DNA of 64,000 bases from Promethearchaeota archaeon (GCA_016933055.1 JAFGBS010000031.1:50465-114464), one strand, 5' to 3'. Counted from the first letter of the stretch, positions 50,539 through 60,467 are shown. A program made the numbers and translations. The notes: generated by a model from the sequence alone, not told the origin.

Positions 50539-51966
50539 ATGGTAAGTTCGAAATCTACTCCCCAAACTGGAGTTAAAATTAGTTTCGGACGGATAGTGGC
50601 TTGGGGGATTGCTTCTTTAGGTCTTTCAACCATATCTGGGGTATACGGAGCGCTACTTTCGATATTTTATAACGATTTTCTTGGATTAGTGGACCGAGGT
50701 CCATGGATAGTTGTAGTAGTATCGATAGCTTACGCTGTTTGGAATGCACTCAATGATGGGATTTTTGGATTTATAAGCGATTCTACCAAGTCCAAAAAAG
50801 GACGACGTATTCCCTATATGAGATGGACCTCTCCCTTCCTTGCCCTATCCTTTGCTTTAGTCTGGTTAGCACAATCTAGTTGGGGTATATGGGCGATTTT
50901 TGTGTGGATGTTATTCACGATGCTTTTTTATGATACAGCCTACACAATAATTGGATTGGTATACTCAGCCCTTCTGCCTGAAGTTACTGAAAATGAGAAA
51001 CAGCGACATAGATTACAGTTATCCGCTAGTTTTTTTGGATTAGTAGGAACCATTCTAGGATTTCTCCTTCCAATGATGTTCCAAACGGACTCCACAATGT
51101 TACGCATTGTTATGGCTACCGTTGGTGTCATCGGATCTTTAATGGTTTTTCTAACGACGTTCTTTTTCAAAGAACGTCCTGAATTTAGTCAAGTGGATGA
51201 ACCATTAAAATTGAAAGATTCAATTAAACATACGTTTAAGAGTAAATCGTTCGTAGTCTTAGTAACTGCAAATTTTATGTCAATATTTATGCAAGCTACC
51301 TTGTTAAGTTCTGTTATATATGTAGCTACCTATGTTACAAATGATGTATTTTCAGACATACTTTTGTTAGTGTCAATATTTGTTCCGTTAATACTTGGTA
51401 TTTTTCTAACACCATTAATAAGTAAGAAATTGGGAGTCGTGGGCGCAGATCAGCTATTATTAACATTTGCTGGCATTGGACTTATACTCATTACATTCTT
51501 ACCTACTCAATTCATTGTAATTGGATATGCATTAGCTGGATTCGGTCTAACGGGACCTCAAGTTTTTACGAATATTATGTTTGCACAAGTTTCCGATGAA
51601 GATGAAATTGTTACAGGTGTAAGGCGAGAAGCTGCTTTTTTCGGTACAAATGCACTCATTACTAAACCAGCTCAAAGTCTTTCTCTCATTATGATAACAT
51701 TGATGTTAAGGTATTCAGGATTTAAAGAACGAATAGGAACCTTAATTTTCAATGGACCGATTGATTCAGTTTTAGGGCAACCCTCAGGAGCCATCTTGGC
51801 AATAAAATTATTTTCAGGATTAGTTCCTGGTGTGCTCATGATAATTGAAGTGTTAATCCTTTTTGTCTATCCATTAAAGGGTAAACGCCTTGCAACACTG
51901 GAACAAAAAATTTTAATTCTTCATGACGAGAAACACAAAAAACTGAATGAAATGAGTAGAGAATAA
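50539..51966 (+). CDS. GPH-family sugar:cation symporter (MFS-type)
   Basis: The protein has 12 hydrophobic helices and the GPH (glycoside-pentoside-hexuronide) signature WNALNDGIFGFISDSTKSKKGRRIPYMRW in the loop after helix 2. The fold motif GAILAIKLFSGLVPG near the C-terminus is also typical. GPH proteins import sugars or glycosides with sodium or protons; archaeal members have varied substrates. The length of 475 residues is normal. Its context (ArsR upstream, no glycosidase nearby) does not fix the substrate. A T-rich run after the stop is a probable terminator. Confidence 0.9.
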   Translation: MVSSKSTPQTGVKISFGRIVAWGIASLGLSTISGVYGALLSIFYNDFLGLVDRGPWIVVVVSIAYAVWNALNDGIFGFISDSTKSKKGRRIPYMRWTSPFLALSFALVWLAQSSWGIWAIFVWMLFTMLFYDTAYTIIGLVYSALLPEVTENEKQRHRLQLSASFFGLVGTILGFLLPMMFQTDSTMLRIVMATVGVIGSLMVFLTTFFFKERPEFSQVDEPLKLKDSIKHTFKSKSFVVLVTANFMSIFMQATLLSSVIYVATYVTNDVFSDILLLVSIFVPLILGIFLTPLISKKLGVVGADQLLLTFAGIGLILITFLPTQFIVIGYALAGFGLTGPQVFTNIMFAQVSDEDEIVTGVRREAAFFGTNALITKPAQSLSLIMITLMLRYSGFKERIGTLIFNGPIDSVLGQPSGAILAIKLFSGLVPGVLMIIEVLILFVYPLKGKRLATLEQKILILHDEKHKKLNEMSRE

Positions 51967-51970
51967 ATCG

Positions 51971-51992
51971 TTTAATTTTTTCCTTTTTTTTT
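51971..51992 (+). terminator. T-rich transcription terminator after the GPH transporter
   Basis: Two runs of six and nine T separated by two C follow five bases after the transporter stop. Archaeal RNA polymerase stops at such T-rich stretches without a hairpin. No stem is seen. Confidence 0.55.
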
Positions 51993-52138
51993 CGGATTTT
52001 AAATAGCTAATACTAGATAACATGCTATGGAGACCCGACCATCTGCGGAAGAAGAAAACCAATCGCTAAAAAAACCAGAAGCTGGAAAGTTCTTATTTCC
52101 TTGGAAGCTGATTCTTCTTAATGAAATGGTAACTCTAT

Positions 52139-53197
52139 TTAATTATGAGCAAGAATGAGGATCTCGTTAGAGGATCGGGTACTTAGCGCATATTTATGGT
52201 CGATACTATTAACAATCGATACTGCACTCCAACGTTCTTTTAAAAGATCAATCAACTCAGTTGTGGAGGGTATTCCATCAGAACGATGAGAAAGAAGTAT
52301 ATTGGATTCTTTATAGCGTTTTAAGAGCATTTTAAAAGCGTTATATATATTTCTTTTATCATTCCATACATTATATATGGGTTTTATCCTTTTATGCTTA
52401 GATTTGGTATCAATTTGATCAATCCAACTATCATATTGCATTATTCCCTCGAGAAAATGGTATAGATCACGATATATAATGTTCTCCCCCCGTTTTGGAA
52501 TATAGGGAGGATCTATATACACCAAATCAAATCCGTTTTCGTAATAATCCAAGGGAACTTGCATGACATCTAAACTAAGTGCTGAACACCCATGATTCGT
52601 TTTAATTATATATGAGTTAACTTCTTCGGCAAATTTTTTGAAGTGCACTTCAAACGGGGTATCCCAAGTGACTTTATTTCCGAAGGAGCGATTTACATTG
52701 CGTGTACGCAAATATAAATTCTTACGATGGAATAAACTAAAAGGTCTTTTTGTTATACATGATTGGAATAAACACCAAAATCCCAAATCTCGTGTATATC
52801 CTGGTTCTAGTTCATACAAATTCGAAATCACACGATCTAACCAGATATTTTCGTCATGAGTATAATAAATATCTGCGAACTGCTCTTCAATAAGATGAGG
52901 GTGTTGATTATAGGATTTTTGATGCAAAATTCGGTTGACATCGGCCTTAGTGAGTCTAACCTCTGAATTTTCAATTAGTGCACGACCCACAGTATAATTA
53001 AATTTCAAATGATCATTGAAGAGAACTTGCTTATCCAGCCTTTTAAATAAATACGAAACTACTCCCGTACCTGCAAAAGCATCCAAAACAGTTGTAAAAT
53101 TTAAATTTTTAACTACATCATAGATTGCGGGAACGATCTTTACCTTTGAGCCTCTGTATCGAGTAGTAAACGTAAAACCGTCTAAAAAAGATGTCAT
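52139..53197 (-). CDS. D12-class N6-adenine DNA methyltransferase
   Basis: The N-terminal TRYRGSKVKIVP is motif X of D12-class (Dam-type) methylases, followed by TVLDAFAGTGVVSYLF as AdoMet motif I. DLVYIDPPYIPKRG near residues 233-246 is the catalytic DPPY motif, with aromatic and charged residues typical of the class. LLSHRSDGIPS near the C-terminus is motif VIII-like. It has 352 residues and no restriction gene beside it. It is followed upstream by rpiA, with one base between, so they are probably in one transcript. This is the second adenine methylase in the window. Recognition sequence is unknown. Confidence 0.9.
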   Translation of the reverse strand: MTSFLDGFTFTTRYRGSKVKIVPAIYDVVKNLNFTTVLDAFAGTGVVSYLFKRLDKQVLFNDHLKFNYTVGRALIENSEVRLTKADVNRILHQKSYNQHPHLIEEQFADIYYTHDENIWLDRVISNLYELEPGYTRDLGFWCLFQSCITKRPFSLFHRKNLYLRTRNVNRSFGNKVTWDTPFEVHFKKFAEEVNSYIIKTNHGCSALSLDVMQVPLDYYENGFDLVYIDPPYIPKRGENIIYRDLYHFLEGIMQYDSWIDQIDTKSKHKRIKPIYNVWNDKRNIYNAFKMLLKRYKESNILLSHRSDGIPSTTELIDLLKERWSAVSIVNSIDHKYALSTRSSNEILILAHN

Positions 53198-53198
53198 T

Positions 53199-53891
53199 TT
53201 ATTTCTTCAATACTTTTTTAACAGAACCATCTTCCAATCCTATGTAGCATCCATCCACCATATCAACAAATAATCCAGTTTCGACAATTCCTGGGATCCT
53301 TATTAATTCCAATTCCAAATTTAAAGGGTTCTTGATTAAGCTGAAGTCTGCATCCAAGATAAAATTACCGTTATCAGTTACTATTGGTCCCGCTTTATTC
53401 ACTGCCATACGTAAAGTAGGAATCCCTTTCATTTTTTCGATTTTTTTCATGATCGGGATATATGAACTTGGGATAACTTCAATAGGAACTCCCTTTTTCC
53501 ATTTTTCACCTAATACTTTGGAATCTTTATTGAAATCCGCAACAATAATGACCCTTTTAGAATTATAAGCGAGAATTTTTTCTTGAACATGGCATCCTCC
53601 CCCACCCTTGATTAAATTCAAGTCTTCATCAATCTCATCTGCTCCATCAAACGTGACATCTACAACAGGAAATTCATTTAATGAGCCTATGGATAGACCA
53701 TGATGGATAAGTATTTGGGTAGTTTGAAAAGAAGAAGGAATGCAGATGATATCTTGTTTTCCCCAATCAGCAATCCTTTTCACTGCATAAACTATAGTGG
53801 AACCGGATCCAATTCCAATTATTTTATTATTCATTAAATTTTCGTCAACTGCTTGATAGGCAGCATTTTTTTTCGCTTCTTCTACCGACAT
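53199..53891 (-). CDS. rpiA: Ribose-5-phosphate isomerase A
   Basis: RpiA interconverts ribose 5-phosphate and ribulose 5-phosphate. IGIGSGSTIVYAVKRI is the phosphate-binding loop, TFDGADEIDEDLNLIKGGGGCHVQEKI holds the catalytic acid (Asp and Glu) and the base Lys, and VIPSSYIPIMKKI with LRMAVNKAGPIVTDNGNFILD completes the fold. Length of 230 residues is normal. The gene ends one base before the D12 methylase start. The product links to prs at 14161 for PRPP. Confidence 0.95.
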   Translation of the reverse strand: MSVEEAKKNAAYQAVDENLMNNKIIGIGSGSTIVYAVKRIADWGKQDIICIPSSFQTTQILIHHGLSIGSLNEFPVVDVTFDGADEIDEDLNLIKGGGGCHVQEKILAYNSKRVIIVADFNKDSKVLGEKWKKGVPIEVIPSSYIPIMKKIEKMKGIPTLRMAVNKAGPIVTDNGNFILDADFSLIKNPLNLELELIRIPGIVETGLFVDMVDGCYIGLEDGSVKKVLKK

Positions 53892-53933
53892 TTCTGATCT
53901 CTTTTAACCTCACAGATTAATAAGTATTATTGC

Positions 53934-55073
53934 TCAAATTAGTTCCTTAAGGTTGTTTGTATTCATCACTTTGGAATACATAAAAGGATCTGTTGCACCC
54001 TCCGTAGAAAAAACTAAAAAGTTGGTCGAGTCATCGATATGATAATATTCTCTTATTTGACTCCCTTCTTCTGAGAATAATAGAACAAGCGCTGCAAAGC
54101 TTGCAGCTCCCGATTCTCCCGATACTATATTCTGTTTTGCGAGAACTTTCATAGCTTTCAATGCCTGTTCATCACTGACCAAGAGAAATGCATCCACCCC
54201 CTCTCTTAAGATTGGGAAAGAAATGGTTGAAATCCTTCCACAACTCAATCCTGCCATTACAGATTCATATCGTCCTTTTAAAGTTATGATTAAATCTTGA
54301 CGAATCGATTCTAATGCACAAGGGGCTTTTTTCGGTTCTACTCCTAAGATAATCGGATGATATGGGGAAGTCGACTTGTAGAACTGTATTACGGCAGAGA
54401 TAAAACTACCTACTCCAATTGGGGCTATAATCACATCTGGATTTGGTAGGTCGTTTGTAGACAACTGTTCTTCGATTTCCCAAAACATTGTGGAATATCC
54501 CTCTACGATGTACTTCGGTATATCTTCATATCCCACATAACCCGTGTCTTGGATTATTATTGCATCTTGCTTACTTGCAATTTCTACGGCTTTATCGTAA
54601 TTTCCATTTATGATTATTACTTGAGCTCCTTCGGACTCAATCGCTCTAATTCTCGATTCTTTAGTATGTTTTGGGACATAAATCCGAGCTTTTAAACCTA
54701 ATAGTCTGGCTATGAATGCTACTGCTCTACCATGATTTCCATCCGTTGCTGTGACTAACTCTAATCCTCCACATTTTGCTAATTCTGATTTAAATTCATC
54801 AATAGTAGAATATTTTATGTTAAATTTTTGTTCTAACACTTTAAAAGTTGCAAAAGAAGCTCCCAATACTTTAAAAGCGGGTAAAGTAAAACGATTGGAT
54901 TCATCTTTGACATAAATGTTATTATATCCATAAAATTCTGCTATATTTTTTACAGAATGTAAAGGTGAGGCATTATAAACAGGCAGAGAACGGTGAAATT
55001 CAAGTGCTCTTGTAGAAAAAGGAGGGAGGTTGATACTTGATTGTGCACGAGAATTAATAAGGAAATTTGACAT
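53934..55073 (-). CDS. dpaL: Diaminopropionate ammonia-lyase-like PLP enzyme
   Basis: The protein is a fold-type II PLP enzyme. DESNRFTLPAFKVLGASFA near residues 54-72 has the PLP-binding Lys in a setting typical of diaminopropionate ammonia-lyase, where the substrate-specific segment reads ESxRFGLxAFKxLG. TATDGNHGRAVAFIA is the cofactor phosphate-contact motif, and APIGVGSFISAVIQFY forms the glycine-rich loop. It would turn 2,3-diaminopropionate, or perhaps serine or threonine, into a keto acid and ammonia. At 379 residues the length is normal for DpaL. The neighbouring GNAT gene is 18 bases upstream on the same strand and may be co-transcribed. Confidence 0.88.
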   Translation of the reverse strand: MSNFLINSRAQSSINLPPFSTRALEFHRSLPVYNASPLHSVKNIAEFYGYNNIYVKDESNRFTLPAFKVLGASFATFKVLEQKFNIKYSTIDEFKSELAKCGGLELVTATDGNHGRAVAFIARLLGLKARIYVPKHTKESRIRAIESEGAQVIIINGNYDKAVEIASKQDAIIIQDTGYVGYEDIPKYIVEGYSTMFWEIEEQLSTNDLPNPDVIIAPIGVGSFISAVIQFYKSTSPYHPIILGVEPKKAPCALESIRQDLIITLKGRYESVMAGLSCGRISTISFPILREGVDAFLLVSDEQALKAMKVLAKQNIVSGESGAASFAALVLLFSEEGSQIREYYHIDDSTNFLVFSTEGATDPFMYSKVMNTNNLKELI

Positions 55074-55090
55074 ATATTCCTCATCACAAT

Positions 55091-55540
55091 TTATAAATTG
55101 TGTTCATAAAGAAGCAATTCGGAGCGTTTAATTCCCAATTTCATGAGAATGGACTGAAATCGGGAGTTTTTTGGATCGCACAAAATCTCAATTTTTGAAA
55201 TATTCATGGTATTTTTGATGTATTTGAATAGTTCTCTCATAATTGCTTCTTCAATTCCTTTTGTGTATGCATCTTCCTTATATGTTAGAACTTGATGGAT
55301 TATGCAATGAGGGTTTCCAAACTCGTCATTATACGGGGAAAATGTGCCTGCGCCAATAATTTTTCCATCTTCTTTAGCGAGAATTATTGAATTACGTAAT
55401 TTAAGATCCAGAACACGTTGCTCTATTTCTTTTTTGAACTGGGCTTGCTCAAAAGGAATATAACTCCGATCTGAAAATGCAATTGCTAATTTAATAAACT
55501 CTTCTTTATCTTTCCGCGGATCATATCGTACAATTTCCAT
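55091..55540 (-). CDS. GNAT-family N-acetyltransferase-like protein
   Basis: The 149-residue protein has the GNAT order of strands: IVRYDPRKDKEEFIKLAIAF at the N-terminus, NSIILAKEDGKIIGAGTFSPYN as the central strands, IIHQVLTYKEDAYTKGIEEAIMREL as the acetyl-CoA-binding helix and ISKIEILCDPKNSRFQSILMKLGIKR as the final part. The usual Q/RxxGxG/A loop is weak here (AYTKGIEEA), so CoA binding is plausible but not proven. It lies in an operon with dpaL. Substrate unknown. It is divergent from dUTPase with about 100 bases between, including a 10-base palindrome ATACATGTAT at 55624-55633. Confidence 0.72.
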   Translation of the reverse strand: MEIVRYDPRKDKEEFIKLAIAFSDRSYIPFEQAQFKKEIEQRVLDLKLRNSIILAKEDGKIIGAGTFSPYNDEFGNPHCIIHQVLTYKEDAYTKGIEEAIMRELFKYIKNTMNISKIEILCDPKNSRFQSILMKLGIKRSELLLYEHNL

Positions 55541-55644
55541 ACATGGATCTTAGAGTGAAAGCTCAAAAATGTTGTTGTTTTAATTACACTGTTATTAACT
55601 GCTTGTTCTTCACTTTTTTTAACATACATGTATATTGAGGACCT

Positions 55645-56133
55645 ATGAAAATCTACATAAAAAAGTGGGCACATAATGCAAAATTACCCACTAGATCGCA
55701 TATAGATGATGCGGGATATGACTGCTATATACGGTGTTTCAAAAAACCAGTTTTAAAAGGTGGAAATAACCAACTCGTAGAATTAAATGTAGATGAATAT
55801 ACTCTCAAACCCTTGGAACGAATTGGGTGTCCATTAGGTTTCGGAACTGCGATTCCAGTAGGATATTATGCAGCAGTGGTTCCTCGAAGTGGAAATGCTT
55901 TATGGAAGGGACTTTCTATAGTGAATACTCCTGGCACTATCGATGCTGGTTATCGAAATGAATGGATGGCAATAGTCGTGAATTTATCTAATGATGATGT
56001 CATCATAAGAAAACATGAAAAAATTTGCCAGTTTATCATTCGTAAACTTCCAGAAACCGAATTGATAGAAGTTGCGGACCTATCAGAATCCGATAGGGGA
56101 TTAGGAGGATTTGGATCGACTGGAAAAAATTAA
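55645..56133 (+). CDS. dut: dUTPase (dUTP pyrophosphatase)
   Basis: dUTPase keeps uracil out of DNA and supplies dUMP for thymidylate synthesis. Five motifs can be followed: HIDDAGYDCY (motif 1), VVPRSGNALWKGLSIVNTPGTIDAGYRNEW (motifs 2 and 3, with the uracil-binding hairpin), KICQFIIRKLPE (motif 4), and RGLGGFGSTGK (motif 5, the C-terminal arm over the active site). The length of 162 residues is typical of the trimeric family. A good ribosome site (GAGG) precedes the ATG. A related archaeal dCTP deaminase is the alternative, but the GFGSTG arm points to dUTPase. With the thymidylate synthase at 20335 it completes dTMP formation. Confidence 0.94.
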   Translation: MKIYIKKWAHNAKLPTRSHIDDAGYDCYIRCFKKPVLKGGNNQLVELNVDEYTLKPLERIGCPLGFGTAIPVGYYAAVVPRSGNALWKGLSIVNTPGTIDAGYRNEWMAIVVNLSNDDVIIRKHEKICQFIIRKLPETELIEVADLSESDRGLGGFGSTGKN

Positions 56134-56290
56134 AGGGTATTTTTTTACAATTCTGTATTTCTTATACTATTTTTTCTATACTTAAGCATTTACGAGGTAT
56201 TTAACAAATTATATAAACAGAGTAATTTCATAATATCGATTTGCTCAAAACAGACAAAGATATCTAATTTCTGTGATTTCCTGAAAATAG

Positions 56291-59200
56291 GTGCAAAAAA
56301 TGAGAAAAATTAACTTTAAGATAACATACTCACTTAGAAAACTTAATAGATTAGTATTTATCACGTTTTTCATCCTTTTAACAATATCTGCTGCATCAGT
56401 CCCATTATCTCTCCATGATAAAGGATACGAAACTGATACAGAAATAAATGAGATTATTATGACAACTCCAGAATCCTCAGATCTATTCGAAAATAACATT
56501 CTCTATTCAGGGATTGAAAATCCATTAACTGTCAATGAAACTGCTATCCACTCTTCCACCAACCATTTTACTATTGGGAATGGAACGAATTCTCTATACT
56601 CATCTCAATATGCGGAATTTCCCATAGATTCCACGCATGATTGGGAGGGATATTACTATAATGCAACCTTTACAAATATCCAAGATGAACGTGATTGGAT
56701 CGAACAAGGGGATATGGGAAGTGATTCGGGATTAGTTGGATTAGTCAAAACAACACTTGGCACCCCCATAGAATCACAACATGACTACCAAAATAATCAA
56801 GATGCAGATCCTTCTGATCCTGATGGAACGATAACCAGTAACAGCGATTTTGTTCGAGTACATTTCAGTAGGTTTGAAGTAGAAGATGGTTATGATTTTC
56901 TGTATGTTTATGATGGTTCCAATAATTTGATCGATTGTATAACTGGATTGTATCCCCTAGGATTGAATTCAAGTATGTACAATGCAACCATTCTGAAATT
57001 TTCCATCCAATCTGACGGAACTGTTAGAGAGTGGGGATACTCCATTGACTATATTGAAGAAATAAATCAAAGTACTTGGAGAACTTATAAAACTTACATG
57101 AATCCTGAATTTGCTAATTCCAAAATTAGTGAATTAGGAGGTGCATCTTCCTTAGGAGCATCATTCATTGGTGATTATGACAGTTATGATGGTTCATATG
57201 ACTATTATATCGGAGAAGTAGGATTTTATGAAGAATTTATAGTTCCACGTGGTAAGGTTACAGATGCGTGGTTCTCAATGGATTATTATTTAAATAAAGG
57301 GCTTGAATCAAACGATTTTCTGATTTATTGTAAAATAAATGGTGAATTTGTTTACACTCGAGGATTTGGAACAATAATCAATTTAGGACGAAATTTATGG
57401 CATTCAACAGGAGCAATTAATCTCCTACTATGGGAAAATGCTACTCAGATATTTAATCCAACCATTCAAAATCAAAACTTGAATATATCCTTCGGCATTT
57501 ATGCTCCTTTCTCCTGGGGTTATTACGGTGGTGAGGATGTAATTCAGCAAGAAGCCTTTTTTGATAATATATCATTAGTCTTAAAAACTGAAGCAAATTG
57601 TACTCAGATCGGTATTAATTTACAAATCGATGGTTTATCCGTATCTGAATCCCCTTCCTGGGGTTCAGGATCTTTAACCAAGTATGGATCATGGGATAGC
57701 AATCCAATGCAACTGCTTTTAAGTACTGATGCAGAAAAATTGGAATTTGATCTCAACTCGAAAATATATGGATATCATACAGATTCTACGCATGAACAAA
57801 CCAATGGAGTAACTGGAGCAAGAGTCACGATTTTTTCAAACGACACGATTCAATGGGATTCGTATCATAATGTTTTCGTCCCATCCCAATATTCTGAATT
57901 CTCTTACAAGGTTTACAAACCTTTTGATTGGAATATCACAAATGTTGAGGATCCAACAGGTTTACAACATTTGAGTTATATTGGTGGTGATATAGGCGAG
58001 AATAGTTTTATAATTGAAAGTGATTTTTTGGGTTGGTGGTATTTTGAAGCGAAATCAGATAGTCTATTAATATCTTCATCTACAGACTTGTGGGATGAAT
58101 TAACATGGAAAGATTATGATAGCGAAGATATCTCTTATGATATTGGAGATAGTATAAGAATTAGAACAGCTGTTTCCAATCCGAGTCTCATTGGCAATTT
58201 GCTCTCTACAACAGCGAAAATTACGGTGTATTACCCAAATGGAACGATTTATTACACAGATCATGCAAATCCAGATGGTTCTGGTAATATACAATTTTCA
58301 GATCATGGGATCTTGGCAGCCAATACTTCTGGCGGGGTGTATCAATATAAAATAATATGGACAAATGGAACTGCTGCTGGTGGGCTAAATGGTTCATTTG
58401 AGATCAAGCATGCTATTCAACATACACTCCTTTATCCAAGAGATGCAATATTAGATTATAATACTGAAGCAGTATTCGGAGATATAATCCCTGTCCGATT
58501 GAAATTAAATGATTTAAATACTGGGATATTATTATCTGAATTAGACGTTGAACATAATTGGATCACGGGAAATAATACACTAACAAAAATGGGCTCTGGA
58601 ATTTATGATGTTTCATTTGACACGCTTGATTTACCAGGAGTTGGGAAATATGAAGTAGATTTCACTGTCTCTGGACTAGGATTTTATTCCATTTATTTCA
58701 CTTTAAATATTAGTATTGTCTCAGAAACAGAGCTAAAAATCATAGGATTAGATAATAACATTGATTACGGAACGAATTTTACTATAGAAATTGACTATCG
58801 CACAAAACCTGAACCAATCGGAATTCTTAATGCTCTGATTACCACTAATATTACAGATTATTATGTGGAAGAACAAGTAATTGATGGGCATTATTTGATA
58901 GAAATTAATTCTTCAAGTTCCTTTGTAGGTGCTGGAACATATGACATTCAGATAAATGCATCTCAAACAGATTATTATTCTCAAGTATTGGTGACCCGTA
59001 TTCAAATCCTTCCCAGGTCGATATATTTTGAAATACATATCAATTCTGTTGATTGTACATCAAATAAATCGTATGCTACTAAAATCCAAGAAGATCTGCA
59101 CTTCTCAATAGGAGTTTATACAGTATCAGGGGGTATACCCGTATTGACTGGAACTGTACAGTTATCTGATGGAGTTTCATACTCTTCCCCCTTCTCTCTA

Positions 59201-60445
59201 ATAGAAAATAGATATTATAGCATGATCGGATCCTCATTTTTTGGATTGGGAGTAAATTTTATTAGCATTATTTTCAATGAGACTGGTTACCAGTCTGCTT
59301 CGGAGATTTTACAAATATCTGTGACCCGTATAAACTTAGATGCGATATTTCAAGATTCTGATACCATGTTGGTAACCAGTAGGGATGATTTTTCTACACG
59401 AATTTTTTTAAAAGATCCCAGAACTTCAAATCCGATTTTAAATGCAACGGTTACGTATAGCTGGACCTTCGGTACGGGTTTTCTAACTGAAATCGGAGAA
59501 GGGTGGTATGAATTTTCAGAAACTGCTCCTACTCAATCTGGAACCTACAAAGTGACATTTACTATTACACCTGTAAATTCTGATTATGAGATTTTAACCA
59601 TGCAAATGACTCTTGTTTCACAAAAACCAGATACTATTGTGAAATGGTGGTGGATAGCGATCCCGGTTGGTGCTGTTATTGCAGTTTTATCCGGTTCTTT
59701 AATTGCTATAGGAGTAAAACAAAAACAAACGAAAACCCGAGAACAAGAAATCGCACGATTAAAACTAAAAACTCAGATTTTTGATGACATAACTAACATC
59801 AAAGGCATTCTTCTGATAGAGAAACACAGCGGTTTGCTGATGTATAGGCATGTATTAAGTGGTTTGGACGAAGAGAATGAAGAATTATTCTCAGGTTTCA
59901 TAAGAGCAATTCTTCTATTAGGTAAACGATTTATCCGAGATGAGGAGGAGATTGAAAAAGGTATGGTATTTGAGAAAAAAGAGTTCATTGAATTTACTCA
60001 CGAAAATTTCAAGATTTTGTTGGTGGGTGGTCATAAAATAATTATGGCACTTATTCTTGAACAACAAGCTTCGAAAACTATTCGGGAAAAAGCAACAAAA
60101 TTCATTGAAGAATTCGAGGGGATCTATGGATCAGTTTTAGAGGGTTGGAATGGAAATCGAAATGTATTCGAAGACACCACTCCAAAGCTATTCGAGGAAA
60201 TCTTCAATCTCTCTTTATTAAAAGCATTCAAATTAACAGACAATTCTAAAATTTACGAGAAAAAATTGATTACTCCAGGTTCCATCTCAGAGCGAGTTTC
60301 GAATGTAATACAAACCCTACTTGAAGAAAAGGAAAGTTTTCATTTGAAAACCATCATTTCATTAATACCTGAAGGTGACCAACTTGCTGCTAAAGAAATA
60401 ATCCTGAAATTTATAAAAGGGAAATATATTATTCCTTTGGATTAG
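56291..60445 (+). CDS. Giant single-pass cell-surface protein with CUB domain, Ig-like repeats and cytosolic longin-like module
   Basis: The 1384-residue protein begins with a membrane-export signal (about residues 17-36, RLVFITFFILLTISAASVP). The outside part has a CUB-like domain at about 160-257 (HDYQNNQDADPSDPDG, then RVHFSRFEVEDGYDFLYVYDGS and a closing YSIDYI). Several beta-sandwich domains follow, some with Big/Ig-like sequence (KIIGLDNNIDYGTNFTIEIDY near 816). It is rich in N-x-S/T glycosylation sites. A single membrane helix lies at about 1117-1140 (WWWIAIPVGAVIAVLSGSLIAIGV). The cytosolic tail of about 240 residues holds a longin-like module at about 1171-1305 (GILLIEKHSGLLMY, LFSGFIRAILLLGKRF, then IEEFEGIYGSVLEGWNG) and a final winged-helix-like segment. 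The module repeats that of the proteins at 27951 and 33868. It looks like a receptor that signals inward. Confidence 0.85.
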   Translation: MQKMRKINFKITYSLRKLNRLVFITFFILLTISAASVPLSLHDKGYETDTEINEIIMTTPESSDLFENNILYSGIENPLTVNETAIHSSTNHFTIGNGTNSLYSSQYAEFPIDSTHDWEGYYYNATFTNIQDERDWIEQGDMGSDSGLVGLVKTTLGTPIESQHDYQNNQDADPSDPDGTITSNSDFVRVHFSRFEVEDGYDFLYVYDGSNNLIDCITGLYPLGLNSSMYNATILKFSIQSDGTVREWGYSIDYIEEINQSTWRTYKTYMNPEFANSKISELGGASSLGASFIGDYDSYDGSYDYYIGEVGFYEEFIVPRGKVTDAWFSMDYYLNKGLESNDFLIYCKINGEFVYTRGFGTIINLGRNLWHSTGAINLLLWENATQIFNPTIQNQNLNISFGIYAPFSWGYYGGEDVIQQEAFFDNISLVLKTEANCTQIGINLQIDGLSVSESPSWGSGSLTKYGSWDSNPMQLLLSTDAEKLEFDLNSKIYGYHTDSTHEQTNGVTGARVTIFSNDTIQWDSYHNVFVPSQYSEFSYKVYKPFDWNITNVEDPTGLQHLSYIGGDIGENSFIIESDFLGWWYFEAKSDSLLISSSTDLWDELTWKDYDSEDISYDIGDSIRIRTAVSNPSLIGNLLSTTAKITVYYPNGTIYYTDHANPDGSGNIQFSDHGILAANTSGGVYQYKIIWTNGTAAGGLNGSFEIKHAIQHTLLYPRDAILDYNTEAVFGDIIPVRLKLNDLNTGILLSELDVEHNWITGNNTLTKMGSGIYDVSFDTLDLPGVGKYEVDFTVSGLGFYSIYFTLNISIVSETELKIIGLDNNIDYGTNFTIEIDYRTKPEPIGILNALITTNITDYYVEEQVIDGHYLIEINSSSSFVGAGTYDIQINASQTDYYSQVLVTRIQILPRSIYFEIHINSVDCTSNKSYATKIQEDLHFSIGVYTVSGGIPVLTGTVQLSDGVSYSSPFSLIENRYYSMIGSSFFGLGVNFISIIFNETGYQSASEILQISVTRINLDAIFQDSDTMLVTSRDDFSTRIFLKDPRTSNPILNATVTYSWTFGTGFLTEIGEGWYEFSETAPTQSGTYKVTFTITPVNSDYEILTMQMTLVSQKPDTIVKWWWIAIPVGAVIAVLSGSLIAIGVKQKQTKTREQEIARLKLKTQIFDDITNIKGILLIEKHSGLLMYRHVLSGLDEENEELFSGFIRAILLLGKRFIRDEEEIEKGMVFEKKEFIEFTHENFKILLVGGHKIIMALILEQQASKTIREKATKFIEEFEGIYGSVLEGWNGNRNVFEDTTPKLFEEIFNLSLLKAFKLTDNSKIYEKKLITPGSISERVSNVIQTLLEEKESFHLKTIISLIPEGDQLAAKEIILKFIKGKYIIPLD

Positions 60446-60448
60446 CCA

Positions 60449-60467
60449 TTTTTTTTTCCTTTTTTTT
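60449..60467 (+). terminator. T-rich terminator after the giant surface protein
   Basis: Two runs of nine and eight or nine T separated by CC follow directly after the stop at 60445. A TATA-like TTAAATATAAAA at 60475-60486 just beyond would start a separate mRNA for the paralogue, so the two giants seem to have their own promoters. Confidence 0.5.

Noticed and set aside
52027..52158. 43-codon frame after the GPH transporter
   Set aside because: It runs into the 3' end of the convergent methylase, lies right after a probable terminator and resembles no known protein.
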